Source of the DNA: Pedobacter cryotolerans
GTDB taxonomy: Bacteria; Bacteroidota; Bacteroidia; Sphingobacteriales; Sphingobacteriaceae
Direction of reading: 5' to 3'
NCBI RefSeq assembly: GCF_005116475.1
Contig: NZ_SWBO01000001.1
Location: 496,001-560,000, forward strand
Length of the DNA: 64,000 nt
Shown: positions 45,861-54,880 of the stretch, piece by piece
Layout of the letters: each line of letters starts with the position of its first letter
How positions within the stretch are numbered: the first letter of the stretch is position 1
The notes under the pieces: model-generated
What the model saw: the letters and a program-made list of their open reading frames with translations, nothing else
Database searches by the model: none
Told to the model about the DNA's origin: nothing
Program-made: the position numbers and the translations under genes

Positions 45861-47957
45861 ATGGGAGTAATGACGTTCATGCGTACCAAGATGGGATATT
45901 TTCTAGTAGGAGGTATCGCAGTGGTATTGGCATTATTTGTTTTAGAGCCTTTGCTTACACAAGGTACAGCAATGTATGGTTCTTCACAAAGCAAGGTTGG
46001 TTCAGTAGATGGAGAAGATATTGAGTATGCAGAGTTCAATCCAAAAGTTGAGCAAAGTTTGGCGCAATTTAAACAACAGTATGGTGGCAATGTAAATGCC
46101 CAAATGCAAGCTATGGCTATGGATAATGCATGGCAAGCAGAAGTTGGTGCTATCCTTTTAGGTAAAGAATACAATCGTTTAGGTTTAACTATTTCTGATG
46201 TTGAACTTTTCGATTTATTGCAAGGTAAAAACCCTAGTCCACTAATTGTACAATATTTTGGTAACCAACAAACTGGCGAGGTAGATAGAGCTGCGGTTTT
46301 AACTTCATTAAAATCTCAATCTAAAGATCCTAACTTAAAAAAACAGTGGGATATGTTGCAAGCTGAGATCGAAAAACAAGCTTTGCAACAGAAATATGCA
46401 AACTTGATTCGTAATTCTGTATATGTAACTTCAGTTGAAGCAAACGACGAATACATTAACCGTAATAAGTTGGCTAACTTCAAATATGTAAACCTAGATT
46501 ACAGTTCGGTATTAGATAAGGATGTAAAAATTACTGATGCTGATTACAAAGAATATTACGAAGCGAACAAAAAACGTTTTGAAAACCCAACAGAAACTAG
46601 AAGTCTTGAATATGTAAGTTTCAGTATTGAGCCTACAAAAGCTGATAGTGTTGCTGTAAAAGCTCAGGTAGAAAAATTAGCTGCAGATTTTAAAACTACA
46701 CCAAATGATTCTTTATTTGCTGCAAACAATTCTGATGTAAAAGTACCTTTCACTTATATTTCTAAAGGTAAATTAGCTCCAGCAGTTGATTCAGTAATTT
46801 TCAATTATCCAGCAGGAAGTTTCTACGGACCAGTATTTTCAGATAATTCTTATAAGTTAATTAAAGTTATTGCTAATAAATTTTCTCCAGATTCTGTTAA
46901 AGCAAGTCATATCCTTTTAGATCCAAGTAAAATTGGGGGTGAGGCAAATGCAATGAAATTAGCTGATTCGTTAAAATCATTATTGCAAAAAGGCGGTAGC
47001 ATGGCTACTTTAGCTAAAACTTACAGTGTTGATGGTTCAAAAGATACGGGCGGTGATGTAGGTACTTTTGCACGTGGTGCTATGGTGCCAGAATTTGAAA
47101 ATGCAGCATTTGATGGCAATACTGGCGATATTAAAGTTGTGAAATCTCAATTTGGGGTACACATTCTTAAAATAGAAAAACAAATTGGTTCAGCTAAAGT
47201 AGCTAAGTTGGCTTACATCGAAAAATCGTTATTGCCAAGTACAAAAACTAAAGATGCTGCCTATAAAAAAGCTTCAGCATTTTTAAATGAAGTAAAAGGA
47301 GATAATTTTGCTGCATTGGCGCAAAGAAATGGTTATACCGTTGGTTTAGCAGATAAAGTAACACCTACTCAAGGTTTTGCTCCAGGTTTAGATAACCCTC
47401 GTCCTTTAATTAAGGATGCTTATGAGGCAGATAAAGGTGATGTGCTTTCAACAGTTTACACGATGGATAATGCATTTGTTGTAGCGCATGTAACAGGTGT
47501 ACAGCCAAAAGGGCAGTTGGAATTAGAAGATGTTAAAAAACAAATTCAACCAATGGTGATGAATGCCGTTAAAGCTAAAATGTTAAAAGAAAAATTAGAA
47601 AAAGCTTTAAATGGATCTTCAAACATCGAAGCGGTAGCACAAAAAGTTGGGAAAGCAGCAGCTCCAGTTCAAAACTTGGTATTTGCTAATCCAATTATAC
47701 CAGGCTTGTCACAAGAAAATAAAGTTGTTGGTGCGGTATTTGGTTCACAGGTTGGTAAATTATCTAAACCAATTGAAGGCGATAAAGGTGTTTATGTAAT
47801 TTCTGTTGATGGATTTACAAACCCTGCTCCGATAGGAAACACTTATAAACAAAAAGAAACCATGATTTTGGGCGTTACTCAACGTTCATTAGGTGCGGCT
47901 TTCCAAGCATTACAAGAAAAAAGCGAGATTAAAGATAATAGAGTAAAGTTCTATTAA
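45861..47957 (+). CDS. SurA N-terminal/PpiC-type peptidyl-prolyl isomerase (PpiD-like)
   Basis: A 698-residue membrane-anchored foldase of the PpiD type. An N-terminal helix (about 12-30, GYFLVGGIAVVLALFVLEPLL) anchors it. A SurA_N-like chaperone domain follows (QSKVGSVDGEDIEYAEFNPKV), then a parvulin PPIC domain around 345-430 with ASHILLDPSK, GGDVGTFARGAMVPEFENAAF and SQFGVHILKIE. The remaining C-terminal half extends the chaperone region. Its role is assisting outer-membrane protein folding in the periplasm, in keeping with the neighbouring genes. Confidence 0.92.
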   Translation: MGVMTFMRTKMGYFLVGGIAVVLALFVLEPLLTQGTAMYGSSQSKVGSVDGEDIEYAEFNPKVEQSLAQFKQQYGGNVNAQMQAMAMDNAWQAEVGAILLGKEYNRLGLTISDVELFDLLQGKNPSPLIVQYFGNQQTGEVDRAAVLTSLKSQSKDPNLKKQWDMLQAEIEKQALQQKYANLIRNSVYVTSVEANDEYINRNKLANFKYVNLDYSSVLDKDVKITDADYKEYYEANKKRFENPTETRSLEYVSFSIEPTKADSVAVKAQVEKLAADFKTTPNDSLFAANNSDVKVPFTYISKGKLAPAVDSVIFNYPAGSFYGPVFSDNSYKLIKVIANKFSPDSVKASHILLDPSKIGGEANAMKLADSLKSLLQKGGSMATLAKTYSVDGSKDTGGDVGTFARGAMVPEFENAAFDGNTGDIKVVKSQFGVHILKIEKQIGSAKVAKLAYIEKSLLPSTKTKDAAYKKASAFLNEVKGDNFAALAQRNGYTVGLADKVTPTQGFAPGLDNPRPLIKDAYEADKGDVLSTVYTMDNAFVVAHVTGVQPKGQLELEDVKKQIQPMVMNAVKAKMLKEKLEKALNGSSNIEAVAQKVGKAAAPVQNLVFANPIIPGLSQENKVVGAVFGSQVGKLSKPIEGDKGVYVISVDGFTNPAPIGNTYKQKETMILGVTQRSLGAAFQALQEKSEIKDNRVKFY

Positions 47958-47976
47958 GTTTATTAATAGAGTAGAG

Positions 47977-48009
47977 AAAGGGCTGTGAAATAATTCATAG
48001 CCCTTTTTT
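47977..48009 (+). terminator. Rho-independent terminator after PpiD-like gene
   Basis: Stem AAAGGGCTGTGAA / TTCATAGCCCTTT with a short AT loop and a T run. Confidence 0.85.
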
Positions 48010-48023
48010 GTGTTACGTAGTTT

Positions 48024-48296
48024 CGTCATTGCTAGCTTTCCGAAGTAAATTCGGAACACGCGACTGGCGAGCGTAATGCTCTTGCAGGTGAATATTGCTA
48101 TTGCATTAGGATCCCCACCTGCGTGGGGATGACGCGGAAGTTGAGAATTGTTAATGGTTAGACCTAAGTCTAATCGTCATTGCCAGCTTTCCGAAGTAAA
48201 TTCGGAACACGTGACTGGCAATCGTAATGCTTTTGTAAGGTAATTGAGTAATACAGGTACTGCATGAGGATCCCCACTTGCGTGAGGTTGACGCGG
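48024..48296. repeat. Two copies of a dispersed 120-bp intergenic repeat
   Basis: Copies begin at 48024 and 48175 (period 151). Each has CGTCATTG..AGCTTTCCGAAG, TAAATTCGGAACACG and CTGGC, then about 60 bases on GATCCCCAC(C/T)TGCGTG and GACGCGGA. GATCCCCACCTGCGTGGGGAT is itself a palindrome. Related units recur at 58.6-59.65 kb. Confidence 0.85.
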
Positions 48297-48428
48297 ATCA
48301 ATTTAATTGTTTTTCCATCGTAAAAAGATGAGGTAATAATTCGTATTAACCTGAACGGCTGATTATGCATACGATATTTTGTGTAATTTTGCCATAGTTC
48401 TGAATCATCAGGATTTATTTTGTGTAAA
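48297..48428. other. Intergenic region before DUF2480 gene
   Basis: Apart from the repeats described for 48024-48296, I see nothing here but AT-rich sequence with GTGTAATTTTGCC near 48379-48391 that could serve as part of a promoter. Confidence 0.4.
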
Positions 48429-48944
48429 ATGGATATTCAAGAAAACATTGTCAATAAAGTTGCTAGTAGTGGTTTAGTTACCCTAAACTTGGAAGATTAT
48501 TTCCATAAAGGTGAGCGTTTGGTGTATGATATAAAAGACAATTTATTTCACGGACTAATCCTCAAAGAGCAAGATTTTAGAGCTTTTATCAAAGAACATG
48601 ATTTTGGTCAGTATGCCGGGAAAAACATCGCAATTACCTGCAGTGCAGATGCAATTGTGCCAACCTGGGCTTATATGCTTTTGGCCAATAGAATGAAGCC
48701 CTTCGCAAATGAGGTAGTTTTCGGTAATTTAGAAATTTTAGAGACTGTATTGTATACTAAAGCGCTTGCACAAATAGACCTTAATTCTTTTGCCGGAGAA
48801 CGTGTTGTGGTTAAAGGCTGCGCAGATTTAGATGTTCCCGTATCTGCCTATGTAGAGATTACGGCATTGCTTACCCCTGTGGCTAAAAGCATCATGTACG
48901 GTGAGCCTTGTTCTACTGTTCCTATCTTTAAAAGAAAAGATTAA
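48429..48944 (+). CDS. DUF2480 family protein
   Basis: A 171-residue soluble protein in the DUF2480 family of Bacteroidota. The order is MDIQENIVNKVASSGLVTLNLEDYFHKGER, YDIKDNLFHGLILKEQDFRAFIKEHDFGQYAGKNI, CSADAIVPTWAYMLLANRMKP, and a final GERVVVKGCADLDVPVSAYVEITALLTP. These blocks are the family's conserved segments. There is a single predicted domain without signal. The function is unknown. The ATG at 48429 is chosen over TTG three codons upstream. Confidence 0.86.
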   Translation: MDIQENIVNKVASSGLVTLNLEDYFHKGERLVYDIKDNLFHGLILKEQDFRAFIKEHDFGQYAGKNIAITCSADAIVPTWAYMLLANRMKPFANEVVFGNLEILETVLYTKALAQIDLNSFAGERVVVKGCADLDVPVSAYVEITALLTPVAKSIMYGEPCSTVPIFKRKD

Positions 48945-49032
48945 CAACTTTGGATTGCTTTTTGTTTGCACAATGATATTGCTTATTTACATTTGATAAA
49001 TTAGCGATACACACAAAATGAAGCACACATAA

Positions 49033-49803
49033 ATGAAAAAAATAATCCTTCTATTTACGCTTGCCATTAGTGGTCTACTGGCATTTGGGCAAGAACTTCC
49101 CCTTAAAAAAGATGCAGCCTTTCAGGAGGGAGAGGTTTTGCAGTACAAGTTAAAATACGGTTTTATCACAGCTGCAGAAGCCACCATTAAAGTGCTGAAT
49201 AGCGATTTAAAGTTTGATAATAAGCCAACCTATCGTTTAGTGGTTGATGCACAAACCTCTGGCACTTTTGATGTATTTTATAAAATCAGAGATCATTACG
49301 ATTCTTACATCGATAAAAAAGATTTAACACCTTATTTTTATCAAGAAAATATTCGTGAGGCCAGTTACAGAAGAACAGATAAAGCGAGATTTTACCAAGA
49401 CAATAAAAAGGTGGTGGCCAACAGAGGTACATTTACCACACCAACTACGCAAACATTTGATTTAGTTTCTGCCTACTATTTTTCTAGAAGTTTAGATATC
49501 GCAAAGCTGAAAATTGGTGATCAGTTTAAATTGAATTACTTTTTAGGGGATGAAATTTCTCAATTAGAAATTGCCTACGTTGGCAAAGAAACCATTAAAA
49601 CCAAGCTAGGAACAATTCGATGCTTAAAATTTAGTCCCTCGATAAAACCTGGTCGTATCTTTAAAAAAGATAGTAAGTTGTATCTTTGGATTACCGATGA
49701 TGGAAATAGAGTTCCTGTGAAAGCTGAGGTAGAGATTTTAGTAGGTTCTGTAACATTAGAAATCAAATCTGCACAAGGCTTAAAATATCCGATAGGTAAA
49801 TAG
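49033..49803 (+). CDS. DUF3108 secreted protein
   Basis: A 256-residue exported protein (signal peptide MKKIILLFTLAISGLLAFGQ). The mature part is strand-rich: FQEGEVLQYKLKYGFITAAEATIKVL, DYSYIDKKDLTPYF-like strands, LGTIRCLKFSPSIKPGRIF and ITDDGNRVPVKAEVEILVGSVTLEI, characteristic of DUF3108. A lipocalin-like or LolA-like fold in the periplasm is plausible. It precedes a DUF3109 gene on the same strand by about 80 bases, a common arrangement. Confidence 0.88.
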   Translation: MKKIILLFTLAISGLLAFGQELPLKKDAAFQEGEVLQYKLKYGFITAAEATIKVLNSDLKFDNKPTYRLVVDAQTSGTFDVFYKIRDHYDSYIDKKDLTPYFYQENIREASYRRTDKARFYQDNKKVVANRGTFTTPTTQTFDLVSAYYFSRSLDIAKLKIGDQFKLNYFLGDEISQLEIAYVGKETIKTKLGTIRCLKFSPSIKPGRIFKKDSKLYLWITDDGNRVPVKAEVEILVGSVTLEIKSAQGLKYPIGK

Positions 49804-49884
49804 GTGAGTTGTAAAGTCGTTTTTTGTGGAATTGTCTATTCAAATTTACAACTTTACACCTTCACCTCTCAACAATATTAAAAA

Positions 49885-50448
49885 ATGATAGAAGTACAGG
49901 GCACTTTAGTGCATGAAGATTTGATTAGTGAAAGTTTTGTTTGCAATTTAAATAAATGCAAAGGAATTTGTTGCATTGAGGGAGATGCAGGAGCTCCACT
50001 AGATCATGCCGAGACCGCCATTTTAGCAGACATTTATCCCAAAATTAAGCATTTATTGGCGCCAAAAGGAATTATAGCAATTGAAGAACAAGGTACTTCT
50101 GTTGTTGATATAGATGGCGATTTAACTACACCTTGTGTAGATGGCAATAAGGAATGTGCTTATGTTACTTTTGAAGGTGGGATTACCAAATGCGCTATAG
50201 AAAAAGCTTATGAACAAGGTTTGGTAGATTGGAAAAAACCCATTTCTTGTCACCTTTACCCCATCAGAATAACCCAATACCCAGAATTTGATGTGCTAAA
50301 CTACGACAGATGGCACATTTGTAGTGATGCCTGTACATTTGGTAGAGAATTAAAAGTGCCAGTTTACCAATTTCTAAAAGATCCATTGATTAGAAAATAC
50401 GGATTAGAATGGTATACAGAATTAGAAGAAAGTGTTAAGAATACTTAG
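49885..50448 (+). CDS. DUF3109 family Cys-rich protein
   Basis: A 187-residue cytoplasmic protein in the DUF3109 family, related to YkgJ-like zinc/iron-binding proteins. Conserved Cys are visible in FVCNLNKCKGICCIEGDAGAPL, in PCVDGNKECAYV and GITKCAIE, in the C-H-L-Y-P segment ISCHLYPIRI and in HICSDACTFG. This number and order of Cys matches the family and suggests a metal or Fe-S site. Function not known. It is probably transcribed with the DUF3108 gene. Confidence 0.9.
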   Translation: MIEVQGTLVHEDLISESFVCNLNKCKGICCIEGDAGAPLDHAETAILADIYPKIKHLLAPKGIIAIEEQGTSVVDIDGDLTTPCVDGNKECAYVTFEGGITKCAIEKAYEQGLVDWKKPISCHLYPIRITQYPEFDVLNYDRWHICSDACTFGRELKVPVYQFLKDPLIRKYGLEWYTELEESVKNT

Positions 50449-50756
50449 AAAAGGTTTAAATTTAGAAAGAATAAATCGCTTTGGTTTGTAGAGACATCAA
50501 TCAGGACACATAGCCATGATAGGTGTCCTCAAGTATCATCCTATTAAAATCATCTAGCCATTTTTTAAACAGTTTCTTAAATTGTGTCTCATTTGAGTGC
50601 TAAATTTTCGTTTAAATTAAACACGATGCCTAATTTTAACTTATAAATAAAATTATTTGTCTACTAAATGTTCCTTATCAAGGATTTATGAGTAAAAATT
50701 TTGCTTAATCGCCTAATCTCTGTTAACTTAGCAAATTGAATTATAACTGAAATATC
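50449..50756. other. Intergenic region before rfbB
   Basis: About 300 bases without a supported gene. It contains an inverted pair AGGACAC (50503-50509) and GTGTCCT (50523-50529) that could be a small hairpin, and AT-rich sequence. TTGCTTAATC at 50701 and TAACTTAG at 50724-50731 are a weak promoter-like pair with 20-base spacing before rfbB. Confidence 0.4.
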
Positions 50757-51809
50757 TTGAAAAAAATCTTAATCACCGGTGGAGCTGGTTTTATTGGCTC
50801 GCATGTTGTGCGTCGTTTCGTAAATAACTATCCCAACTATCAAATTGTTAACCTCGATAAATTAACCTATGCAGGTAATTTGGCTAACTTAACTGATGTA
50901 GAAAACAGTCCAAACTATCGTTTTGTAAAGGCAGACATTACTGATGCAACAGCGATGAATGAACTTTTTGAAAGTGAAAATTTTGATTCGGTTATTCATT
51001 TGGCAGCTGAAAGCCACGTAGATCGTTCAATTACAGATCCAACTGCATTTGTAATTACGAATGTAATTGGCACAGTGAATTTGTTAAATGCTGCCAGAGA
51101 ATACTGGAAAGGTGATTATAATAAAAAAAGATTTTATCACGTTAGTACCGATGAAGTTTATGGCGCATTAGGAGAGGAAGGGATGTTTACAGAAACCACT
51201 TCTTATGATCCACATAGTCCTTACTCAGCTTCTAAAGCAAGTTCAGATCACTTTGTTAGAGCTTATCATGACACCTATGGTTTAGATTGCGTAATTTCAA
51301 ATTGTTCAAATAATTATGGTTCACATCATTTTCCAGAGAAATTAATCCCTTTGGCTATCAATAACATTAAAAACAATAAACCAGTGCCAGTTTATGGTAA
51401 AGGAGAAAATGTTAGAGATTGGCTTTGGGTAGAAGATCATGCAAGAGCTATTGATGTGATTTTTCATCAAGCTAAAACTGGTCAAACCTATAATATTGGT
51501 GGCCACAATGAATGGAAAAACATCGACTTGATCAATTTATTATGCCAAATTATGGATGAAAAATTAGGTCGTGAAGCAGGTGAATCAGCTAAATTGATTA
51601 CTTATGTTACCGATAGAGCAGGGCATGATTTACGCTATGCAATTGATTCTACAAAACTGCAAAATGAATTAGACTGGGTGCCAAGTTTACAGTTTGAAGA
51701 AGGTTTAGCTAAAACCGTTGATTGGTATTTGACAAACAATGAATGGTTAGAAAATGTTACTTCAGGTAATTATCAATCTTATTACGCTAAACAATACGAC
51801 AATAAATAA
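50757..51809 (+). CDS. rfbB: dTDP-glucose 4,6-dehydratase
   Basis: Second step of dTDP-rhamnose synthesis. The 350-residue SDR-family enzyme has the NAD-binding GGAGFIGSHVVRRF, the LAAESHVDRSI segment, the catalytic STDEVYGALGEEG (Thr, Asp, Glu) and YSASKASSDHFVRAYHDTYG (Tyr-x3-Lys). Start is TTG at 50757, since it gives the normal MKKILITGGAGF start and no ATG is available there. The stop overlaps the rfbC ATG as TAATG. It is first in the order B, C, D, A. Confidence 0.96.
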   Translation: MKKILITGGAGFIGSHVVRRFVNNYPNYQIVNLDKLTYAGNLANLTDVENSPNYRFVKADITDATAMNELFESENFDSVIHLAAESHVDRSITDPTAFVITNVIGTVNLLNAAREYWKGDYNKKRFYHVSTDEVYGALGEEGMFTETTSYDPHSPYSASKASSDHFVRAYHDTYGLDCVISNCSNNYGSHHFPEKLIPLAINNIKNNKPVPVYGKGENVRDWLWVEDHARAIDVIFHQAKTGQTYNIGGHNEWKNIDLINLLCQIMDEKLGREAGESAKLITYVTDRAGHDLRYAIDSTKLQNELDWVPSLQFEEGLAKTVDWYLTNNEWLENVTSGNYQSYYAKQYDNK

Positions 51810-52354
51810 TGGAAATTCAAGAAACAGGTCTAAAAGACTGTTTAATTATAAAACCAAGAATATTCGAAGACCCAAGAGGTTATTTCTTCGAAAGTTTTAA
51901 TTCAAAATCATTTGAAGAAAAAACAGGTTTGTCGGGTAAATTTGTTCAAGACAATCAATCTTATTCTTCTTATGGTGTAATTAGAGGTTTACATGCGCAA
52001 GCGGGTGAACATGCACAAGCGAAATTAGTTAGGGTTTTAAAAGGTGAGGTATTAGATGTAGCCGTAGATGTTCGTCCTAATTCTCCCACTTTCGGTAAAC
52101 ATATTTCGGTGAAGTTAAGTGCAGAAAATAAATTACAATTATATGTGCCACGTGGTTTTTTACACGGTTTTTCTGTGTTAAGCGAAACTGCAGAGTTTTT
52201 TTATAAATGTGATAACTTTTACCATAAGGAATCTGAAGTGGGTATCATGTACAATGATAGTGAGCTAAATATCGATTGGTTGATACCAGAAGGTAAGCAA
52301 TCAGTTTCAGAGAAAGATTTAATTTTAAATACCTTTTCTTCCCTTAAACCATGA
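51809..52354 (+). CDS. rfbC: dTDP-4-dehydrorhamnose 3,5-epimerase
   Basis: Third step of dTDP-rhamnose synthesis. The 181-residue cupin-fold enzyme has the standard DCLIIKPRIFEDPRGYFFESF, FVQDNQSYSSYGVIRGLHAQ (with the catalytic His of GLH), KLVRVLKGEVLDVAVDVR and FLHGFSVLSETAEFFYKCDNFY. The usual RGLHYQ reads RGLHAQ. The start overlaps the rfbB stop and the end overlaps the rfbD start by four bases. Confidence 0.96.
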   Translation: MEIQETGLKDCLIIKPRIFEDPRGYFFESFNSKSFEEKTGLSGKFVQDNQSYSSYGVIRGLHAQAGEHAQAKLVRVLKGEVLDVAVDVRPNSPTFGKHISVKLSAENKLQLYVPRGFLHGFSVLSETAEFFYKCDNFYHKESEVGIMYNDSELNIDWLIPEGKQSVSEKDLILNTFSSLKP

Positions 52355-53208
52355 GTAAAATTTTAGTGATTGGCGCTGCTGGTCAATTAGGGCAATGCCT
52401 AAAAACGGTTGCCGCTAAACGTGGTATTGATGAAATAGTATTCCCAACCGAACAAGAGGCCAATATTTTAAACAAAGAATTGCTTAGCCAATTACTAGAG
52501 AGAGAGCAGCCAGCTTTTGTGATTAATTGTGCGGCCTACACGGCAGTTGATAAAGCGGAAGATGAAGTTGAGCTTTGCAAAGCGATAAACGAAACTGGTG
52601 CGTTAAATTTAGCAGAGGCATGTTTAAATGCCGCGGCAACATTAATTCATGTAAGTACAGATTTTGTATTTGAAGGTAATGAAGTGAAGTTGCTAAAGGA
52701 AGACGATGTTGCAAATCCGATTAATGTTTATGGACAAACCAAACTAGATGGAGAATTGGTATTAGCGAAAATGCTTCCTCAACATTACATCATCAGAACA
52801 AGTTGGTTGTATAGCGAGTATGCCAATAACTTTGTAAAAACAATGCTAAAGTTAGGAGCAGAGCGAGATGAGTTAAATATCATAGCAGATCAAGTAGGTA
52901 CACCAACGTATGCCATCGATTTAGCCAATGCTATTTTTGATGTCATTGCTGTGAATAATAACCAATACGGAACTTACCACTATAGTAATGAAGGGGTAAC
53001 CTCTTGGTATGATTTTGCAACTGCAATTTTTGCAATTAGTGATACAACTGTAAAGGTAAATCCTATACCAGGAGCTTTATATCCTACTAAAGCAAAACGT
53101 CCAGCTTTTTCAGTAATGGACAAGAGCAAAATCAAAAGTACATTTAATATCAGCATCCCTTATTGGAGAGATAGTTTGGTTGAATGTATAGCGAAATTGA
53201 AAAATTAG
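52351..53208 (+). CDS. rfbD: dTDP-4-dehydrorhamnose reductase
   Basis: Final step of dTDP-rhamnose synthesis. The 285-residue SDR protein starts KILVIGAAGQLGQCLKTVA (Gly-rich NADPH site), with VINCAAYTAVDKAEDE, HVSTDFVFEGN and NVYGQTKLDGE (Tyr-x3-Lys), then YIIRTSWLYSE. It begins by a four-base ATGA overlap with the rfbC stop, so the three genes are coupled. Length is normal for the family. Confidence 0.95.
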   Translation: MSKILVIGAAGQLGQCLKTVAAKRGIDEIVFPTEQEANILNKELLSQLLEREQPAFVINCAAYTAVDKAEDEVELCKAINETGALNLAEACLNAAATLIHVSTDFVFEGNEVKLLKEDDVANPINVYGQTKLDGELVLAKMLPQHYIIRTSWLYSEYANNFVKTMLKLGAERDELNIIADQVGTPTYAIDLANAIFDVIAVNNNQYGTYHYSNEGVTSWYDFATAIFAISDTTVKVNPIPGALYPTKAKRPAFSVMDKSKIKSTFNISIPYWRDSLVECIAKLKN

Positions 53209-53314
53209 TTGTGTAGTCGGCGAGTTGTTTAGTCGTTGGTTCATCAAATAAATAAACATAAATATTGATCTGATATGAATAACTTCATATCTCCATACTC
53301 AAATCTATATAAAT

Positions 53315-54175
53315 ATGAAAGGCATAATCTTAGCAGGTGGCAGTGGCACACGTTTGCATCCATTAACATTAGCATGCAGTAAACAAATGATGCCGGTTTA
53401 TGATAAACCGATGATTTATTATCCATTGTCTACCTTAATGTTAGCGGGTATTAAAGAGGTATTGATCATTTCAACCCCGCATGATTTACCTAATTTCGAA
53501 AAATTATTAGGTGATGGAAGTAACATTGGTTGTAAATTTAGCTATGCAGTACAACATGAGCCAAATGGTTTAGCTCAAGCATTTGTAATTGGAGCAGATT
53601 TTATTGGTAATGATAAAGTAGCTTTAGTATTGGGCGATAACATTTTTCATGGTGATGGAATGGCTAAATTGTTGCAAGCTAGTTCAGATCCAGATGGAGG
53701 GGTGGTATTTGCTTATCAGGTTCATGATCCAGAACGTTATGGTGTAGTGGAGTTTGATGAAAACAAAAAGGCAATTTCGATTGAAGAAAAGCCAACGGCG
53801 CCTAAATCAGATTATGCGGTTCCAGGTTTATATTTTTACGACAATTCTGTAGTAGAAATCGCTAAAAATATCAAACCATCGCCACGTGGCGAATATGAGA
53901 TTACTGATGTAAACAAAGTGTATTTAGAGCAAGGTAAACTTAAAGTTGGTGTTTTGAGTAGAGGTACAGCATGGTTAGATACTGGAACATTTACATCTTT
54001 AATGCAGGCAGGCCAGTTTGTACAAATTATAGAAGAACGTCAAGGCTTAAAAATCGGTTGTATAGAAGAAATTGCTTATCGTATGGGTTTCATTACAGCA
54101 GAAGAACTTAAAAAAATTGCTACTCCTTTAGTTAAAAGTGGTTATGGAGAATATTTATTAAGGATAATTAAATAA
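53315..54175 (+). CDS. rfbA: Glucose-1-phosphate thymidylyltransferase
   Basis: First step of dTDP-rhamnose synthesis. The 286-residue nucleotidyltransferase begins [20 protein letters not shown], with [71 protein letters not shown] and [10 protein letters not shown]. All family signatures are intact. It follows rfbD by about 107 bases instead of overlapping, so it may have its own signal or be in the same transcript. A terminator lies beyond it. Confidence 0.96.
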   Translation: MKGIILAGGSGTRLHPLTLACSKQMMPVYDKPMIYYPLSTLMLAGIKEVLIISTPHDLPNFEKLLGDGSNIGCKFSYAVQHEPNGLAQAFVIGADFIGNDKVALVLGDNIFHGDGMAKLLQASSDPDGGVVFAYQVHDPERYGVVEFDENKKAISIEEKPTAPKSDYAVPGLYFYDNSVVEIAKNIKPSPRGEYEITDVNKVYLEQGKLKVGVLSRGTAWLDTGTFTSLMQAGQFVQIIEERQGLKIGCIEEIAYRMGFITAEELKKIATPLVKSGYGEYLLRIIK

Positions 54176-54213
54176 CTATAAAATAGCATTGCCAACCAAT
54201 AGGCTGGTAATTT

Positions 54214-54260
54214 AAAAGCACTAGCAAAGGTTAAATAATATGCCTTGCTGGTGCTTTTTT
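54214..54260 (+). terminator. Rho-independent terminator after rfbA
   Basis: Stem AAAAGCACTAGCAAAGG / CCTTGCTGGTGCTTTT (about 16 pairs with a mismatch) and a T run. Confidence 0.85.
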
Positions 54261-54370
54261 GTTATTCATTTTAGGTAATAATCTAGGGTTCAATTATTCC
54301 TTAACATTAAATAACACCCTGGTCTGCGACCACCCTCCGACGTGTCGGAGGGAATTGCGACCTCCCTTAC

Positions 54371-54625
54371 CCTCCTTTGGAGGGGTGCCTGAAAGGCGGG
54401 GTGGTTAAACCCGTAATAAACTGCTTATGTGAAGCCCAATTACAGATTAATTATAGAACTCAGGTCATAACATTAAATTTAGGCTCTTTCTGTAGAGTTA
54501 CGTTGCCCTAATCCCAAAGCTATCGGATTTATTTCAGGGTCTGTTATGCAAGACAGCCCTCAGTGAGAGAATTGCTACCTTCCATTCCCCTCCTTTGGAG
54601 GGGTGCCTGAAAGGCGGGGTGGTTA
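54371..54625. repeat. Pair of dispersed 35-bp repeats
   Basis: CCTCCTTTGGAGGGGTGCCT, followed at once by GAAAGGCGGGGTGGTT, occurs at about 54371-54406 and again at 54589-54624. CCTCCTTTGGAGG is a palindrome. Related but diverged pieces occur near 31375 and 39100. Confidence 0.85.
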
Positions 54626-54880
54626 TAATCCTTAATAGACTTTTTAAATAGCATCTAAGCTCACTTTATTCATCAAACTCAACTTTTTAATTTAAATAGT
54701 GCTATGCAACAAAACTGTTATGAAAAATTTATTGTAACTTGTTGTCGTTTCAATTAAAAAATTTAATTATAAGTATGATAAATGGTGTGGCAAACTATAG
54801 GATTATTGTTTTATACCTATATCTTTGATCAAAAACGCCATCGTGTGTAAAGTAGAAAATAGTACTGATTTTAGGAAAAT
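54626..54880. other. Intergenic region before PAS protein gene
   Basis: AT-rich sequence, no gene supported. The gap from rfbA to the PAS gene as a whole (about 700 bases) holds only the terminator and repeat pair, plus a fragment TTTCAGGGTCTGTTATGC near 54533 related to the repeat at 20.6 kb. Confidence 0.4.

Noticed and set aside
54371..54625. Insertion sequence
   Set aside because: The paired 35-bp repeats are direct repeats with no transposase between them.
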